NCBI GenBank assembly: GCA_024449915.1
Contig: JAMZAV010000302.1
Coordinates: 248,001 to 312,000 of the forward strand
Length of the DNA: 64,000 nucleotides
Origin: Sweltsa coloradensis
Taxonomy: Eukaryota; Arthropoda; Insecta; Plecoptera; Chloroperlidae
Direction of reading: 5' to 3'
The number at the start of each line of letters is the position of its first letter. Position 1 is the first letter of the stretch. The translations under genes and the position numbers were made by a program. The notes below the pieces were generated by a model. The model was given only the letters and a program-made list of their open reading frames with translations. It was not told the origin of the DNA and searched no databases. Positions 22,340 to 34,884 of the stretch are shown here, one piece after another.

Positions 22340-22425
22340 AATTCAGGATTGCCGGTCTCGACGAGATTCGAACCCGGGACCTCCCGAATCAGAGTCGTCA
22401 ACGCCTTCGGTACAACTGATAAATG
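22340..22425 (-). repeat. tRNA-derived SINE head
   Basis: The minus strand reads TGTACCGAAGGCG (A-box region, plus 22402-22417) and then GGTCCCGGGTTCGAATCTCG (B box). Spacing is tRNA-like. Acceptor pairing is poor, so this is not a working tRNA gene. A body towards 22300 is not matched elsewhere in the window. Confidence 0.5.
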
Positions 22426-24539
22426 TTTTTCATAATTGATTAATTGTTTGACCACAACAACCTTTGGATTTTTTTCGATGTGTTCAACAAAATCTACATA
22501 GTATCGACTTGCGTCTTGCACAACATAAAATAAGCGATTACTTAAAAAAATGAGAAGGAAGGAAAGTATAAAAATAGATCTACTAATACATAAATCACTT
22601 TCATATCAATATTATCACAATTTTGTGTTGTCGATGGTCAGAATCAAATGGCCTTTTACCACGCATTAAATTGACCTCCCTCCAAGGAACTTTAATTAAA
22701 GATGTATTTTAAATTGTCGCGTGTGGTCAGGCTTCTGCTAGAAAAAGAAGTCCATTTTCGAGCTCGTCTATCGGAAAACCCAGACAGGCAACTACGTAAA
22801 ACAAATTGTGCGTGCTTAATCTAAATGGCCATGAAACCGAATCTGTCCTGCATTGTGTAACTTAGTGAAGATAAATGAATTTGGAACGGATGTTAATAAG
22901 AATGAGCAACTCTTCTCAAGAAGTTTTTACACCTAATGTGACGAAACCGTCATTAACCTGTCAGTGTTGGGATTGGTCACACGAAAACCTTTCTTCTTTT
23001 CACATGGAGGATAAAACATTGATTATAAGAACGTTCAATCTGTTTTTGTCAGCAAGGCGATTGTTTGCCGGTGACAAAGGGGCAGCTTTTTACTGGCGTT
23101 GGGTGGTACGACCGAAATAAATTTCTGAGGTTCATCGGAGCGATTTATAGATAAACTGTTTCCGTTTCGACAACGAATTGAACTGAATTGTAAAATACAA
23201 GCATTCTGCAGTTACAGCTGCAAAACTACATGTTTTACGATTACATTCAATTCAATTAAATTTAGCGTCTACCCATAAAGTTAGAATAATTTTATTTTCA
23301 GTGAGTGACATTATTATGAAATACAAGATTTTGAAACGCCGTAATTTTTCCTGAATACAAATGTTCTAAAACTAGACTGCTTTTACGTGTAGTTAACTGT
23401 TTGTTAGTGAAAAATTATCAACGCATGCATACAATATTTTATATTAGCATTACAATCAAGATTTTGAGTAAATAATTTTACCCCGTTTGAAGAAAAATGG
23501 CTACCTATTTTGTGTTAATTGTATTTAAATTATAAAAAAAATGTATCCATCTAAAATAAAATAAATGGCCATGAAGAAATGGTAGGTTATGAAGATGAAT
23601 TCTTTCAAAATTGTAGTGAACTATCTTATATTCTGAGAAATAAAAAAATAACATATTAATATGTAGTAATGTAAGTTTACGGCGATGACCTATAAAATTT
23701 CCATACTCATATTTTAGTATATAGCATCGGCGTACACAATGGCGATATGCCAACCTCGTGTAAATATTAAATTAAAATAACACTTAATCCCAAGGGTTAA
23801 TCATGAACTTTGAAACATCACTAGATTAATTCTAGCTTTCAACTAGAGGTAAGTATTACATTGTTTGAAGCTTTCAATTCATATAACCACTCTTCACATT
23901 TCAACTCAACTTCATAATTAAATATAAAGCAATATAAAGGAAAGACGAACGTAGCTTAATTGGACCGGCTGTTTAGTCCTTGACCACTTACTGCAATACT
24001 TGAAAGGGAGAAATTAAAACGACGATTTATTAAATAAACGTTAAATGTATGCACGTTTATTTAAATATGGATGGTGAGTGTCTAATTCAAATAATTTAAA
24101 TACTATATAGTTTCGTAAAATTCGGTATTTTGATATTAACCGTATTTATTTCTTACCACGATGCTTCGGTCGAAAATTTATATCCGTTGAAGCTCAACCA
24201 CTACAAATCAGACACTGATAATATTTCTTAATACAAAAACATCCCTATAACTTTGATATATAATATGTAACTATGAATCATGTTTGAGCGTGTTATTTAG
24301 CACTTAATTTTCTCTTTTCATGTAACTTAAATTAAACGTGCATCATACATTATTCCACAAATGGGAAAAAGTTATTTGTGTATACGTTTTATATACGTAT
24401 ATAATGTAATTAAAACCGTAATTTTTAGTTTCAGAATAATACGCACTCACGTACTGGTGCAAATTTGTTTCGTGCAAATAGAATAAATACGTCTCCAGAT
24501 TCTTTCACGAATTCAATCAAGATCACAATGTTACCAGTG
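22426..24539. other. AT-rich noncoding stretch
   Basis: Only short chance frames occur. A mixed-composition patch at 22680-23110 has no recognisable exon. Confidence 0.45.
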
Positions 24540-24900
24540 TGAAAGAGTCAGATGCATTTGACGTTGCAAGCCATAAAAAAGAATTTCCTGGCAAGCAGTT
24601 GGCAGCCTGCTTATGATGAATGGATCAGCTCGCCGCTCTCTCTACTTCAGCCCAACATGTATTGAAACAGCAGAACTGAGCTACTGGGCAAATGAATTCA
24701 GTTATTTGTTAACCTCCGTTACCTTGCACAATAATGTCCATTGAGCCGAACGTCAGAAGGATTATGTCGGTCTACTTTATTCCTTCGCCCACACAACTTA
24801 TCCACAAGTACCGAGAGAATGAGGACACTCCCTTGCAAACTTAGGGATAAACCAATATTTTCTCTGGCTGGTATTGTTTGGATAGCTTTAAGAAAATATG
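24540..24900. other. GC-balanced, non-repetitive noncoding block
   Basis: Denser, complex sequence between AT-rich flanks, with overlapping short frames on both strands and no protein motif. It is a possible conserved regulatory element. Comparative data would decide. Confidence 0.2.
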
Positions 24901-26579
24901 AGATTTGTTTGATTTTTTTCAAGTATAAAGGCTCAACGATCCAATAAACTTAAGCAACAAGAAATAAAAGAAGCGAAGAAACAATACTGGAAAATACGAT
25001 GCCGGCTTACAACAACGTTAGATAAAACAATACAACGTTATTTACATAGCACTACAAAACTTTGACAAGTTGGGAGAGTTTCACATCAATAGAAATAAAC
25101 GTATGTTTAAAACTTAACACTTTTCAACAGCCCGTTATAAAATTACAATAGGGTCAACTTTCATTGAACAACTCTACTAATATCACATTCTATAGATGGC
25201 CCAGTTGTGCATAAAGGCATTGAAACTGCTCAAACATTTGGAAATACTTTTATAAAATATTTTCAAGTCACATTAAATGCTGAATTAATATATTTTCTTC
25301 GGAAGTTAAGGCAAAGGGAAATAAGTGCACTCAGACAGCCCTTGGGCATGACCTTTACAATTACTTCAACACCCCTATACCCTAGTTATTCACAAGAAGA
25401 GAGTCACACAGGGTAAAAATTATATGTACCCTACAGAGGCAGCCTTACGAAAATTTATTTGGAATAATATAACCTAACTGAATAGATATTTCAAAATATA
25501 AGATAATGTTTCTGTGTTAATAAATCCAATAAAAATACAGCATACTCGAATAATAGAAGTGTGATGACTAGAATTTCGTTGTCAACATGCTTCAAATAAT
25601 AATCATTATGTCGTGTTGTATTGTGTAAAGTAAAAAAATAAGGTGACGATAATGGCAAATAATGGCGAAAATAAGGTTGACATATGTATAATAATGTTGA
25701 AATATTTACCTATTTAAATATAGTTGTGTATTGTATGATACATTATGAACTTAAACTTTAATGATACTTACATATTTAGCAGAGTATCTCCATGAAAATA
25801 CCGAAAGCCGAGAGACGCTTACCTGAAAGTAGAGAACAGAAATGTGAAATTTGATCATAGTTTATATTAAATACGTAAAGTTAATGATTATAAAATCAAT
25901 AGTATTATTACTGAAATGCTTATTAAAATTATTATTGTTATGAATTTAAAATAATAATAATTACACACGTTTATTTATTTTAAAGAATCAAACATTAATC
26001 AATATATAACTTTAAAAACATGCAACAAATCTACAATAACCAATGAGAAAACTTCATGGACTGAACGAACATGTGCTGCTGAATTATTTTGAATTTCTTA
26101 AAAAGTTTTAACTCTAACTTGCTTAGGCCTAAGATTTTTTGTAATGTGCCCAGACATTTTATTAAACTCTGTTGTATGGCTACTGAACAGTAAACAATTA
26201 AAAACCGAAATATGAGCCAAACTTGCTTTATCTTCTTTCTTGAAAAATCGAGGCAACCAATTTAGAGACGAAACATATGAAATTTTTTTATTTTTATTGA
26301 GGAGGAAATCTCCCGGGAACGTAGCAATCACTTCGTGTAAATAACTAATAATGTCAATTATTATGACTGTTTATAAAAGCTCCAATAAATACGTATTGTA
26401 GGTACATGGCCCTTAAGCATTTGCTTGGGAAAATCGTATTATTTATTTGCATCAAATTCAAATTTTTTGGAACAACGTAACGGTATATTTGAACACTAGT
26501 GTAAATTAGCATAAGGCAAGTCTGAGATATGTATTTTGCGAGGTCTTGCTCCAAGAATTAAACTAACCAAATTACGCAA
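24901..26579. other. AT-rich noncoding stretch
   Basis: Nothing recognised. Confidence 0.45.
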
Positions 26580-26892
26580 ACCAATAACCAGATCGTATTT
26601 GTATTAACTTCGGAAAACGCCAGACGGACATACGCAACTAGAAAACAGGCAGCTGTTGGGGAGAAGTGAGTAGGAGGTTCTACTCGTCCGTTCTCAGAAC
26701 TAAGCAGTTGCTCTATATTGACTTGGCGAACCCACGCCTTCATGGTGGCAATGAACACTGTACAACGCGTGTGATTCGAGAAGAATAGAGCTCGCTAGAG
26801 GCATTTGACGTTGAAGACGGGAAGTTGTACGTGTATCGGTCGCCCATCGACACACACAACCTCTAGAAGCGTGTGTGTTAAAGATCTCTGTG

Positions 26893-26990
26893 ATTGGTCC
26901 ACGTATTCATCTCACTCCGACCAACGAAAAGCAAGGGATCCCCTGTTACTCCGGTATAAATATACCACATTTCGCTCGGCAAGTCATTAC
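26893..26990 (+). promoter_or_regulatory. Candidate RNA polymerase II core promoter
   Basis: In order: an inverted CCAAT box (ATTGG, 26893-26897), a consensus TATA box TATAAATA (26955-26962), and an initiator-like TCATTA whose A is at 26986, 31 bases after the first T of the TATA box. That is the usual TATA-to-start spacing. The block is less AT-rich than its surroundings. A DPE-like AGTTA near 27012 is one base off the canonical place and may be chance. It would give a 5' leader of about 45 bases to the ORF at 27031. Confidence 0.45.
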
Positions 26991-27030
26991 AACTCTAACT
27001 CTCGAGTTGGAAGTTAGAATCGCCCTGAAG

Positions 27031-27165
27031 ATGGCTAATGCGATTCAGCGGAAACGTCTACTACCTTACAATGGCCCATTTCGGGTCCAGTTGAAAACTT
27101 TTAAGAGAGCAAAGCACACGGACTCAATCCAAAGCTTCAAACTTCTCATCAAGGGACGTCCTTGA
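27031..27165 (+). CDS. Candidate 44-residue, highly basic small protein
   Basis: This is an ATG-initiated frame of 44 codons. The start has A at -3 and G at +4, a good Kozak context, and is the first ATG after the predicted start site at 26986. The frame stays open upstream into the promoter, but without an ATG. The product has 11 Lys/Arg and one acidic residue, so it is strongly cationic. It has no signal peptide, membrane segment or Cys. An RKR cluster is at residues 7-9 and a KTFKRAK stretch at 22-28, which could favour nucleic-acid or nuclear binding; that is inference. AATAAA occurs at 27303-27308, so a compact unspliced gene is possible. I recognise no family. The frame could be chance behind a real promoter, or the first coding piece of a spliced gene. 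Confidence 0.3.
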   Translation: MANAIQRKRLLPYNGPFRVQLKTFKRAKHTDSIQSFKLLIKGRP

Positions 27166-29097
27166 AAACCTTCACGGAAAGTACATAGTAGGCTAGGCTT
27201 ACATGTGGTATAACACGTGACTTTAAGGTCAATGTAGTGTTGTGATAGAAATCGAATTACAAGTTTGTTGCCACATACGATATTTATTTAGAAAATCTCT
27301 AAAATAAATCTTACGAACACAAACTAACGCAGTCTACCACCCACCCGAGCATATGCGTTGAACGTGTTAAACTCTCGCTTACCCATACAATGCTTGTTCG
27401 CGATTGCGCTTAAGTGTTGATTAAAAATTATCCAATGGATAACAAGATAATAGGTTATAAATAATATTTTGGAAACTTATAATACCACACATAAGTTTTT
27501 GAGATCAGCCCTTATGAAGTGAGATTGATCACGTTATTTCGTGTACGAAAGTTGACCGTTTTTATTTTCCGTACAAGTTAAAAGTATTTTAACTCTGGCT
27601 GGGCACGTCATAATAAACTTGGTGAAAATTTGGTTATGATTCAATGACTGGCATGTTTGATCCTATTCTACGAGAAATATAAGAAACAAAGAAACAGGTT
27701 TAAGTAACTTAAACAGATAACGTAGAAGAAGGTCAATAGTGGCATCATGCTGTCGAGTATGCAAGGAAGGACAGAATAAGAAAAACAAAAAGCACTTTTA
27801 ATACGGCAATGAAGGTGATGGATGAAGATATTCACATAGGTATATACTTAACATTATAAACAAATGACAATTATTTGAAACATTCAGATTACCTCGAGAA
27901 GGCTCTGTGCAGTAGAAATTACAGTCACACTTTTTTTTTTAGAACGTACTTTATCAATAAGAAAATATTTTCAAAATCACACATAGCAAAATTTCTATCC
28001 CGATAAATTTGAAATTCACATTTAATACAAAATCAACAAATAATATATTTGCATATAATAGCAATCGGATAGTGTACGGTATGTCGCAAAAAAACTTCTA
28101 GTTATCAGTAACTGTTAACCTTGCCAAGGTATTGCAAAATAAACACAATTCATGTGTAAGAAAATTATATTCTTGGGAGTGTGAGAGATTTTACAAATCT
28201 TCACAATTCTGTTAAAATTCCAACGACATGAATTAATATACTGGCACATACTAGCATTAAATATACTGACAAATGCACGCATACAACTTGGAACACTAGA
28301 GGACGGGGGCGGAAGATGGCAATTGATATTAGCGTGCACGCATCACTTCGAGGACGTAAACGATATTTTGTCTTATTGTTTTGGAATGCTTAATTGTATT
28401 GCATTATTAATCACTTTATTTAAAATATGTATTTACCTTAATACATTCTTAGATGACGGCATTAATAAAAAATTATTAAACAAACGTTAAGGGGTCCGGT
28501 CGTCAGAGTTTTAAAAAATATCGTGTTTTTGATTATTCATTTATGTGTTGTATAGTATATAGAATAAAATGAAAAACGTTTTTTTTAAGTTAGAGACTAT
28601 GTTCAGACTATGGGGCAGGAATGCACTAACTGTAAGTTGCGAAACTTTGACGTTGATTTTCTCAGAACATTATTTTTTATACAAAGGTACATTTTTCCAG
28701 GAACTATACATGCAAATGTCTTTAAAATTTCAGAGCATGTAGATATATTGTCTTAAAACTTTGCCCCTTTCAATTATACAGTTTTTGTATTACTTTTAAT
28801 TATAATAATTCAAACATGTGTTAAAATATTTTTTTTTAAGTACACTAACTACACAGATTAATTAACAATAAAATATATTTCCAACTACACACTCTGTGTA
28901 ATGAAAGGGGGAAAGGGTAAAGTATTAAATTCTAAAACTAGAGGGAAAAAATTAGAGCTCTAGCTGGTATGGTGATTTTAAAAAATGTGCCTAATTAATG
29001 GCTAATTTAACATACGTAAGATACAAACTACTGGACCCCATTAGTCGCACAAAAAGGAAAAAATAATTAAGATTCGCATATTTACGAAACATTTGAA
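27166..29097. other. AT-rich noncoding stretch
   Basis: Apart from the poly(A)-signal-like AATAAA at 27303-27308, nothing is recognised. Confidence 0.45.
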
Positions 29098-29512
29098 GAT
29101 TGAGTTGAAGTACTTATTTGTGAACACTGATAAACGAGGTTAACAATATTGTGAAAACAATAGTTATTTTAGTAAAAATTTATATGTAATTAGACTGAAA
29201 CGTCTGTTTAGTACGGGCAGTAAGATCAATACAATTAAAATTCGATCACACGTGTCTAATAAAATAATGCACTTAGCCACATCTCACACCTCAGCCATCT
29301 GCCAAACGGAATTTTGTAAACCTATTGCTAGAATATTATGTATTAGACGGACCCAACACCTCCAACAAAACCGTGAAACATTTTAACCATCCTACTTTCT
29401 AGGCGGACCCGGCACCTCCACCAAAACTCTGAAACATTTGTACCATCCTACTTTCTAGGCGGACCCGGCACCTCCACCAAAACTCTGAAACATTTGTACC
29501 ATTCTACTTTCT
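29098..29512. repeat. Dispersed repeat family R1, copy 2
   Basis: The left 250 bases match 15985-16235 (shared AAACGTCTGTTTAGTACG and CGATCACACGTGTCTAAT). The right part is the tandem array at 29345-29512. It is noncoding. Confidence 0.7.
29345..29512. repeat. Three-unit 56-bp tandem array
   Basis: Units start at 29345, 29401 and 29457, each exactly 56 bases. Units 2 and 3 differ at one position; unit 1 is more diverged. Each contains GGCGGACCCGGCACCTCCAC followed by CAAAACTCTGAAACATTTG in units 2 and 3. The youngest pair suggests recent unit duplication. Confidence 0.85.
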
Positions 29513-30254
29513 AGCGTCTCGAGCTTACTTGATACTGACTCTTGATTTAATTATTTGCTGTCTGCATAAACTGTGAATAAAATATATAGTGAAACGACAC
29601 ATTATCTCGTTTCAAAATGTGCGGATAATGTATTATCGAAGAATTCCGGTGAACAAATAAATAGGCCTCGATTTTAGCTCAAAATGTACTCTTCATTACT
29701 ATTAAGAATGATTCATTTATAGTCTCTGACCCGTTGAGAAGTGGCAGACGAAACGCTGACTCGACAAGAATTTCGCTTTGTGGTAAGAAACAGAAGCGTT
29801 CGTTACAACGAGTAATGAAACGTTTCAAGGGTTGGTAAGTGCTGGTTGTATCTACAAGTAGACAAAAGAAAACGGGACATGCTGTGAGAGTGGGAACAAG
29901 TGTCTGTCTACACTGAACATTCCAAACAAATGTTGCTACTAAAAACCGTGAAAGCTCAAAGTGAAAAGCAACTTTGGGTTTGCAATTTGTGTATGTGCTC
30001 ACAGTCGGTTAAACTTTAGGAGCTTTGCGTATAGGAAAAACACCGTTTGTTGTTACTTAATGCATGGAGGTAAACTTAATAATTGATTATATAATACAAC
30101 AGTTAAATAATAAAGCAGTTGTTTTCATACTTTTGTAACGAAACAATCTACAATAATCAATATTCGAAATCCAGACATTAAAACACCAATGTAATAATAA
30201 TTTAATATGTAGGCCCTTTAGTTTTTAAAAATAGGTATAAAACATAATTAAATC
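29513..30254. other. Noncoding, nothing recognised
   Basis: A minus-strand frame of 107 codons at 29679-30002 lacks an ATG start and has no motif. Confidence 0.4.
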
Positions 30255-30546
30255 ACCTGTTTTATTTCGTGGTCAGGGGACTATATGATAGACAAGTCGC
30301 GCTCACGCGCGGCTTGAAAGCCGCTGCGCGGAGGGAATGGAAAACCTCGTACTCGGTAAGCCTCGTAGTTGTAGCCTCGTTGCCGCGACAAACTCGAGAA
30401 TCGGGACTCGTACGGCCGCGATACGGTAGTTTGCGGGTCACGTTTGTCGTTTATCCGAAGACTCGGGACAAATTTGTTTTCCGGTACCCTTCGGTACGCC
30501 GTCAAACCCTGACCTCCACCCAAAAATACCCTTAATGTATAAAAAA

Positions 30547-30727
30547 ACTCGACTTTACACTCCCCCCCCCTCCCCCCCCACTCGTTCAAAACCCCTCATC
30601 ATGGCCCATCACGACGGAAATACTGGTATTTTACATAGTTACGTCAAAAGGCTTGAAAATATTGATCAAATGTATTAATTTCCATTTCCAAAATCCCCCC
30701 TCGCCCCCCCCCCAAAATGTCATTGCG
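30547..30727. repeat. Direct repeat unit, copy 1
   Basis: CATCACGACGGAAATACT, AAAAGGCTTGAA and TGTATTAATTTCCATTTCC are shared with 30839-31025, about 292 bases away. It contains the C runs C9-T-C8 (30562-30579) and C10 (30704-30713). Confidence 0.75.
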
Positions 30728-30838
30728 TAGTCTAGTCAAAATTGTCCTCGAAAATCGTCCTTGTGACATAATTGGAAAGAGCAAAACCGAAAATAGTTAA
30801 TACAATTAACCAAATATTCAAGGTTTATGTATTGAAAA

Positions 30839-31025
30839 CTTGACTTTAAACCGACCTCCCCTTCCCCTCCCCCTCCTTTATATCCCCTCATTATGGTCCA
30901 TCACGACGGAAATACTTTTTTTAAACATAGTCTCGCCAAAAGGCTTGAAGATATTAATAAAATGTATTAATTTCCATTTCCAAAATTCCAGCCCCCCCCC
31001 CCCCCCCCAAAACTATGTCATTGCG
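30839..31025. repeat. Direct repeat unit, copy 2
   Basis: This is the counterpart of 30547-30727, with the same ordered words and a run of 17 C at 30992-31008 in the place of the C10 run of copy 1. Confidence 0.75.
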
Positions 31026-31859
31026 GCGTTATTACCAGAACACAGTAAGCATGCCAAATGTTAAATGATAATAAATTATTTAACATTTTTGAATTAAAAA
31101 TATTTTTCAAGTGCAATTTCGGTGCTCAGGACCTTTGAAAAGTGAGACGAAGTATATTTTGTTATTAAGATTGAACTTCATATTAATTAATTGGACCAAC
31201 ATGGTAGAGACCTAAAAGTCGAAATAGGGCCCGTTTCAGGGCATTCAAAAGAAGCATGTTGTATAAGAAAATGCTATTATATTCTTTAAACAATTACACA
31301 TTGATTGCTTTTCGGAAGGGAAAAATACGGCCGAATGTAACAAAACACAAAGTGTTTGTTATGAAAATGTAGATAAATGTCCCGTGCATGCAAAGTAATA
31401 TTATTTTGTCGTTTTTCAGAAAAAGTCTCCTTTGAGCTACGCCCGCCAAGGTGGCCTATTTACCCCCCGAAAAATGCCCGCGAATCTGTAAAAATACAGG
31501 TAAAATTGAATTTTTCGCCCACAGAGGGTGAAAACGAAGAGTTTTAATGTTCATTACCGGATTCCCTGAATATTTCTTAATTTTTATAGTGCAACATTAC
31601 TACTAAAATCTTGTTAATTACACCCCCTCCTCCTACCCCATTTCTATGTCGGTGCAAAACATTTTAGAAAATAAATTTTTATACGTGGCAAATTTGTAAT
31701 TTCCATATCGTATCGACCAATGTAAAATAATAATAAAAGTTTGGTACCAAATCATTCGTGACGAATCAATACATTGTTGTGAACCGATCTTGTGCTGGAG
31801 ATAAAATAATTACCGTCGAATTCGGCCCATTAAATTTGGACATTGTCTAAAATCGGACG

Positions 31860-31920
31860 TCCCTGACGCCATTCAACATTGTACCTTTACGACGGGTTCG
31901 ATTCCCGGTACCCAAACTAT
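31860..31920 (+). repeat. tRNA-like B box segment
   Basis: GGGTTCGATTCCCGG at 31894-31908 is a near-perfect T-arm/B box, followed by a GGTACC word. No good A box or cloverleaf lies upstream, so it is a SINE remnant or an isolated B box and not a tRNA gene. Confidence 0.35.
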
Positions 31921-32720
31921 TTTTTTTCTTATACATACATCCCTCCCGTCGGTGTTGGGGTTCGAATTTTTTTTTGGGGAACCGTTTAAAATTCGAATTT
32001 TGAACATTTCCAACTGGCAAGGTGTTAATTAAAAGTTTTGTTAATTTTTTTCGCGGCAATGGACGAAAAATTTCTGAAATGTTTTTTCACCCTCTGTTGC
32101 GTCCGTCACCAAGCTTTCAAAATGACAAAAGACCAAAGTTCTAGAGTTTACCCAATATTTTGAAAAAATTGCGGAACGTTTAAGGCCCGCGTTTGAACAC
32201 GTGACGGTTTTTAAAACTGTTACGCTTATTCCCCATGCATATTGCCCACCTCCAGAAGTGACGGGTGACGCGAAAATTAGAAAAATTTCCCCCGGCCTAA
32301 AAGTGCAGAAAACCCGTCGCGCGCGATTTTTTTTGTTGAAAATCCATGAAATTCGAAATGTACCACGCCGTACCGGCCAAACGAAGAGAGATGTTCGAAA
32401 AAGTCAAAGTGGTTTTTCTTGCCAAATGACCAGCGCACCCGAAGACGCCCGCGACGAGTGGGTGACGCGCGTAGTTTGGGCGCCGCGCCGGCCGCCGTTT
32501 TAGAGTGGAAAAAATTGCCAAAATTGTACAAATTCGACATTTTCGAGAAAATAGGGGTGAAGACGGGGTTCGCGCGACCGGGGGTATTTTTTTTCGAAAT
32601 CCTGGATCCTTTTCGGTTTAGGGCCACCCAAATTCCGTCTCCCGCGCCCCCTCGTGGTGTGGAAAAAACCTCGTTTCGTGGAAAACCTCGTTCCGTCCCA
32701 AGGTCGTGTTGACAGAGTAT

Positions 32721-34884
32721 TAGTTATATATATACTGATAAAAACACACATTTCCATGTACGTATGAAGATATATTAAAATATATACAATAATTAAGTCA
32801 ATTATATTAAATAAAACATGTATAATAATTATTAATTTAACACTTTGTGGTCCTTTGCGAAAATGTGATTCCTTGACTTGTTTAGGACACACTTTTATAT
32901 ACAAGTATTACATACTAAGAGATATTGTAGTCGTAAACTCATAAGCGTTGTTTTAAGCAAGGTTCATTATGTTTGTTGACTGGTACAATTTCATACTAAC
33001 AATAACGTGATTTCTACATAACTTTTGTAATGAAAACGTTTACTTGTATCATTTTATGTATTTAAATTTACTTTACTTAAAAAAGAGGTATTAAACCTTA
33101 ATTTCAAGATGATAATATTAAAGAAATTCAAAATTACAAACATACAGACATAAAAAATGTGATTTTAAGCCTTTATGGCAATGAAAGGGGTAATACAAGG
33201 TGCAATATTCCTTAGTGGGAATAAGTTATTTTGAATTTGGGGTTACACAATGAATAAACATTAAAGTATATTATAGTATTTACGTAAATCATCACAAGGC
33301 GTTATGGTATTTACGCCGAGTTGTTTATTACTTTACTGCCATGTTGAAATCCCGTTTTTACAACCCTATCATTCTCCTCTTATTATGAGTAAGCGTTTGT
33401 AAAACCCTCACGCTTTGAAATTAAACTCTCCTTTCTTTAATCGAACTTTTCATTGCCAGGAAATTACCACAAGACAATCTGTTTGCAGTCATGTTTATTA
33501 CTGCAATTATTCATCTGTATAACACAAAAGGATAACACCCATTCTCCAAGTCCTTCCAAGAGATACTGATCGTTCCGTTCCATTATTCGCCTTCCCTTCT
33601 TTAACTCATTTCCAACTGACGGCGAGTTAATTATTTCTAGTGAGCTGGCAGGTTGCGTGCGCTTTTTGTTTTTCTCCTCGGTCACTGGGAACAGGGAGAT
33701 AAGCGCTGACGTGGACGGGCATCCATCACAAGTTAGGAGCCCGCCGGCCGGGCCACTTTACAAAGATTAAACAGGTAAATTAAAAGTGTTAAGCTTCATG
33801 TAAGTAAAACAATTTCCTAGGTTTCTTTAATTTTAACAAATTTAAATTTTTGAATGGCCAGTTAAATAATTATTATGTCTTCCTTGTACACAATTTCCGT
33901 GAGCTGATGGTATCTCAACGATATACGCTAAGATCAAACGAGCCTTAAGGGCCTCTTTTGAACATTTACATACATACAAAATGTTTAAAAAACTAAGAAC
34001 AAACTTAAGAAAAAATACACGAAATCAGTGTTTGAGATAAATACATAGTTGTATACCCACCTCGTAGAATGAAGCAGTATCGTGTCTTGTAAACTTATAC
34101 CGTGTATGAATACATTTATCTAGTCCAGCTCAATAATGCTAATTTATATTCATAGATGTGTATAACGTCATTTAGCATCCATATTGTATAATAAAATGCT
34201 AGTAAATAAGTTGATTTATTAACAATTTATGCCATACAAGTCTTGATGTACACTTGCTCCCTGGTATAAATTTATTTTGTATGTCAAACACATATAGCCT
34301 ATAGTATTGTTTGTGTTTGCTTACCTAATAGTTTACAAAGGGCTTGATTTCCATATTATTATATTATGAAGGAGTTAGATTCGTATCCGATGTGGTCATC
34401 TGTCACCAAGGACTAAGTTTATGGAGGACAGTCCCGTAATAGATGGCGCTGAGAGTTGGATTATCAATCTTCAACCTATCTGCTCGAGTGATCGAGTGTG
34501 TGACCAACTCGGGCTAGATGTTATCGGCATCGACCGATAATCACAGCATTCAGCATCATTTACTCTCAGCATAACCAAGTTGATTTGTTGTCTGGCCTAA
34601 CTGACCTCGAGTGATGTCCATGCACATTAGAACTCAGGAAAAGGAACGGTGTGGTCTATTGAAGTAACCTTATACGAAGTGTCGTCGTCTTCACTGGTTT
34701 TGGCGTTGAATGTTCTTTTATAGCTGTCATGTTACATTACACTTTGCAATCGACTACTCACTACATCTATTTGAGATTTTCAAGTTTCATGGAAAACAAA
34801 CGCAATTTAAGGAGGGAATAATCTAGGTTATACATGTTTTAAATGGGGTGAGTACAAATGCACGATGAGCAAACATATACATCC
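32721..34884. other. Mostly AT-rich noncoding; denser patch at 33560-33770
   Basis: 33560-33770 is a mixed-composition, non-repetitive patch ending in a CTTTACAAAGATTAAACAGG stretch, with no coding frame worth keeping. It is a possible regulatory element. The rest shows nothing. Confidence 0.35.

Larger units (their letters stand above)
30255..32720. other. CpG-rich block of foreign-looking composition
   Basis: From about 30255 to 32720 the sequence is much richer in C, G and CpG than the rest of the window. It has long C runs, CGCG words and frames open on both strands at once, which reflects few stop words and not real coding. It contains a duplicated unit (30547 and 30839) and a tRNA-like B box at 31894. 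It may be a young mobile or satellite-derived insertion whose CpG has not decayed, or a CpG island. No protein is recognised. Confidence 0.45.

Noticed and set aside
29345..29512. CRISPR-like array
   Set aside because: The 56-base units abut with no unique spacers, in a eukaryotic context. It is a plain tandem repeat.
32500..32904. 134-codon minus frame, with frames open on both strands nearby
   Set aside because: Stops are rare here because the block is GC-rich. The protein runs from GC-rich into AT-rich sequence with no motif.
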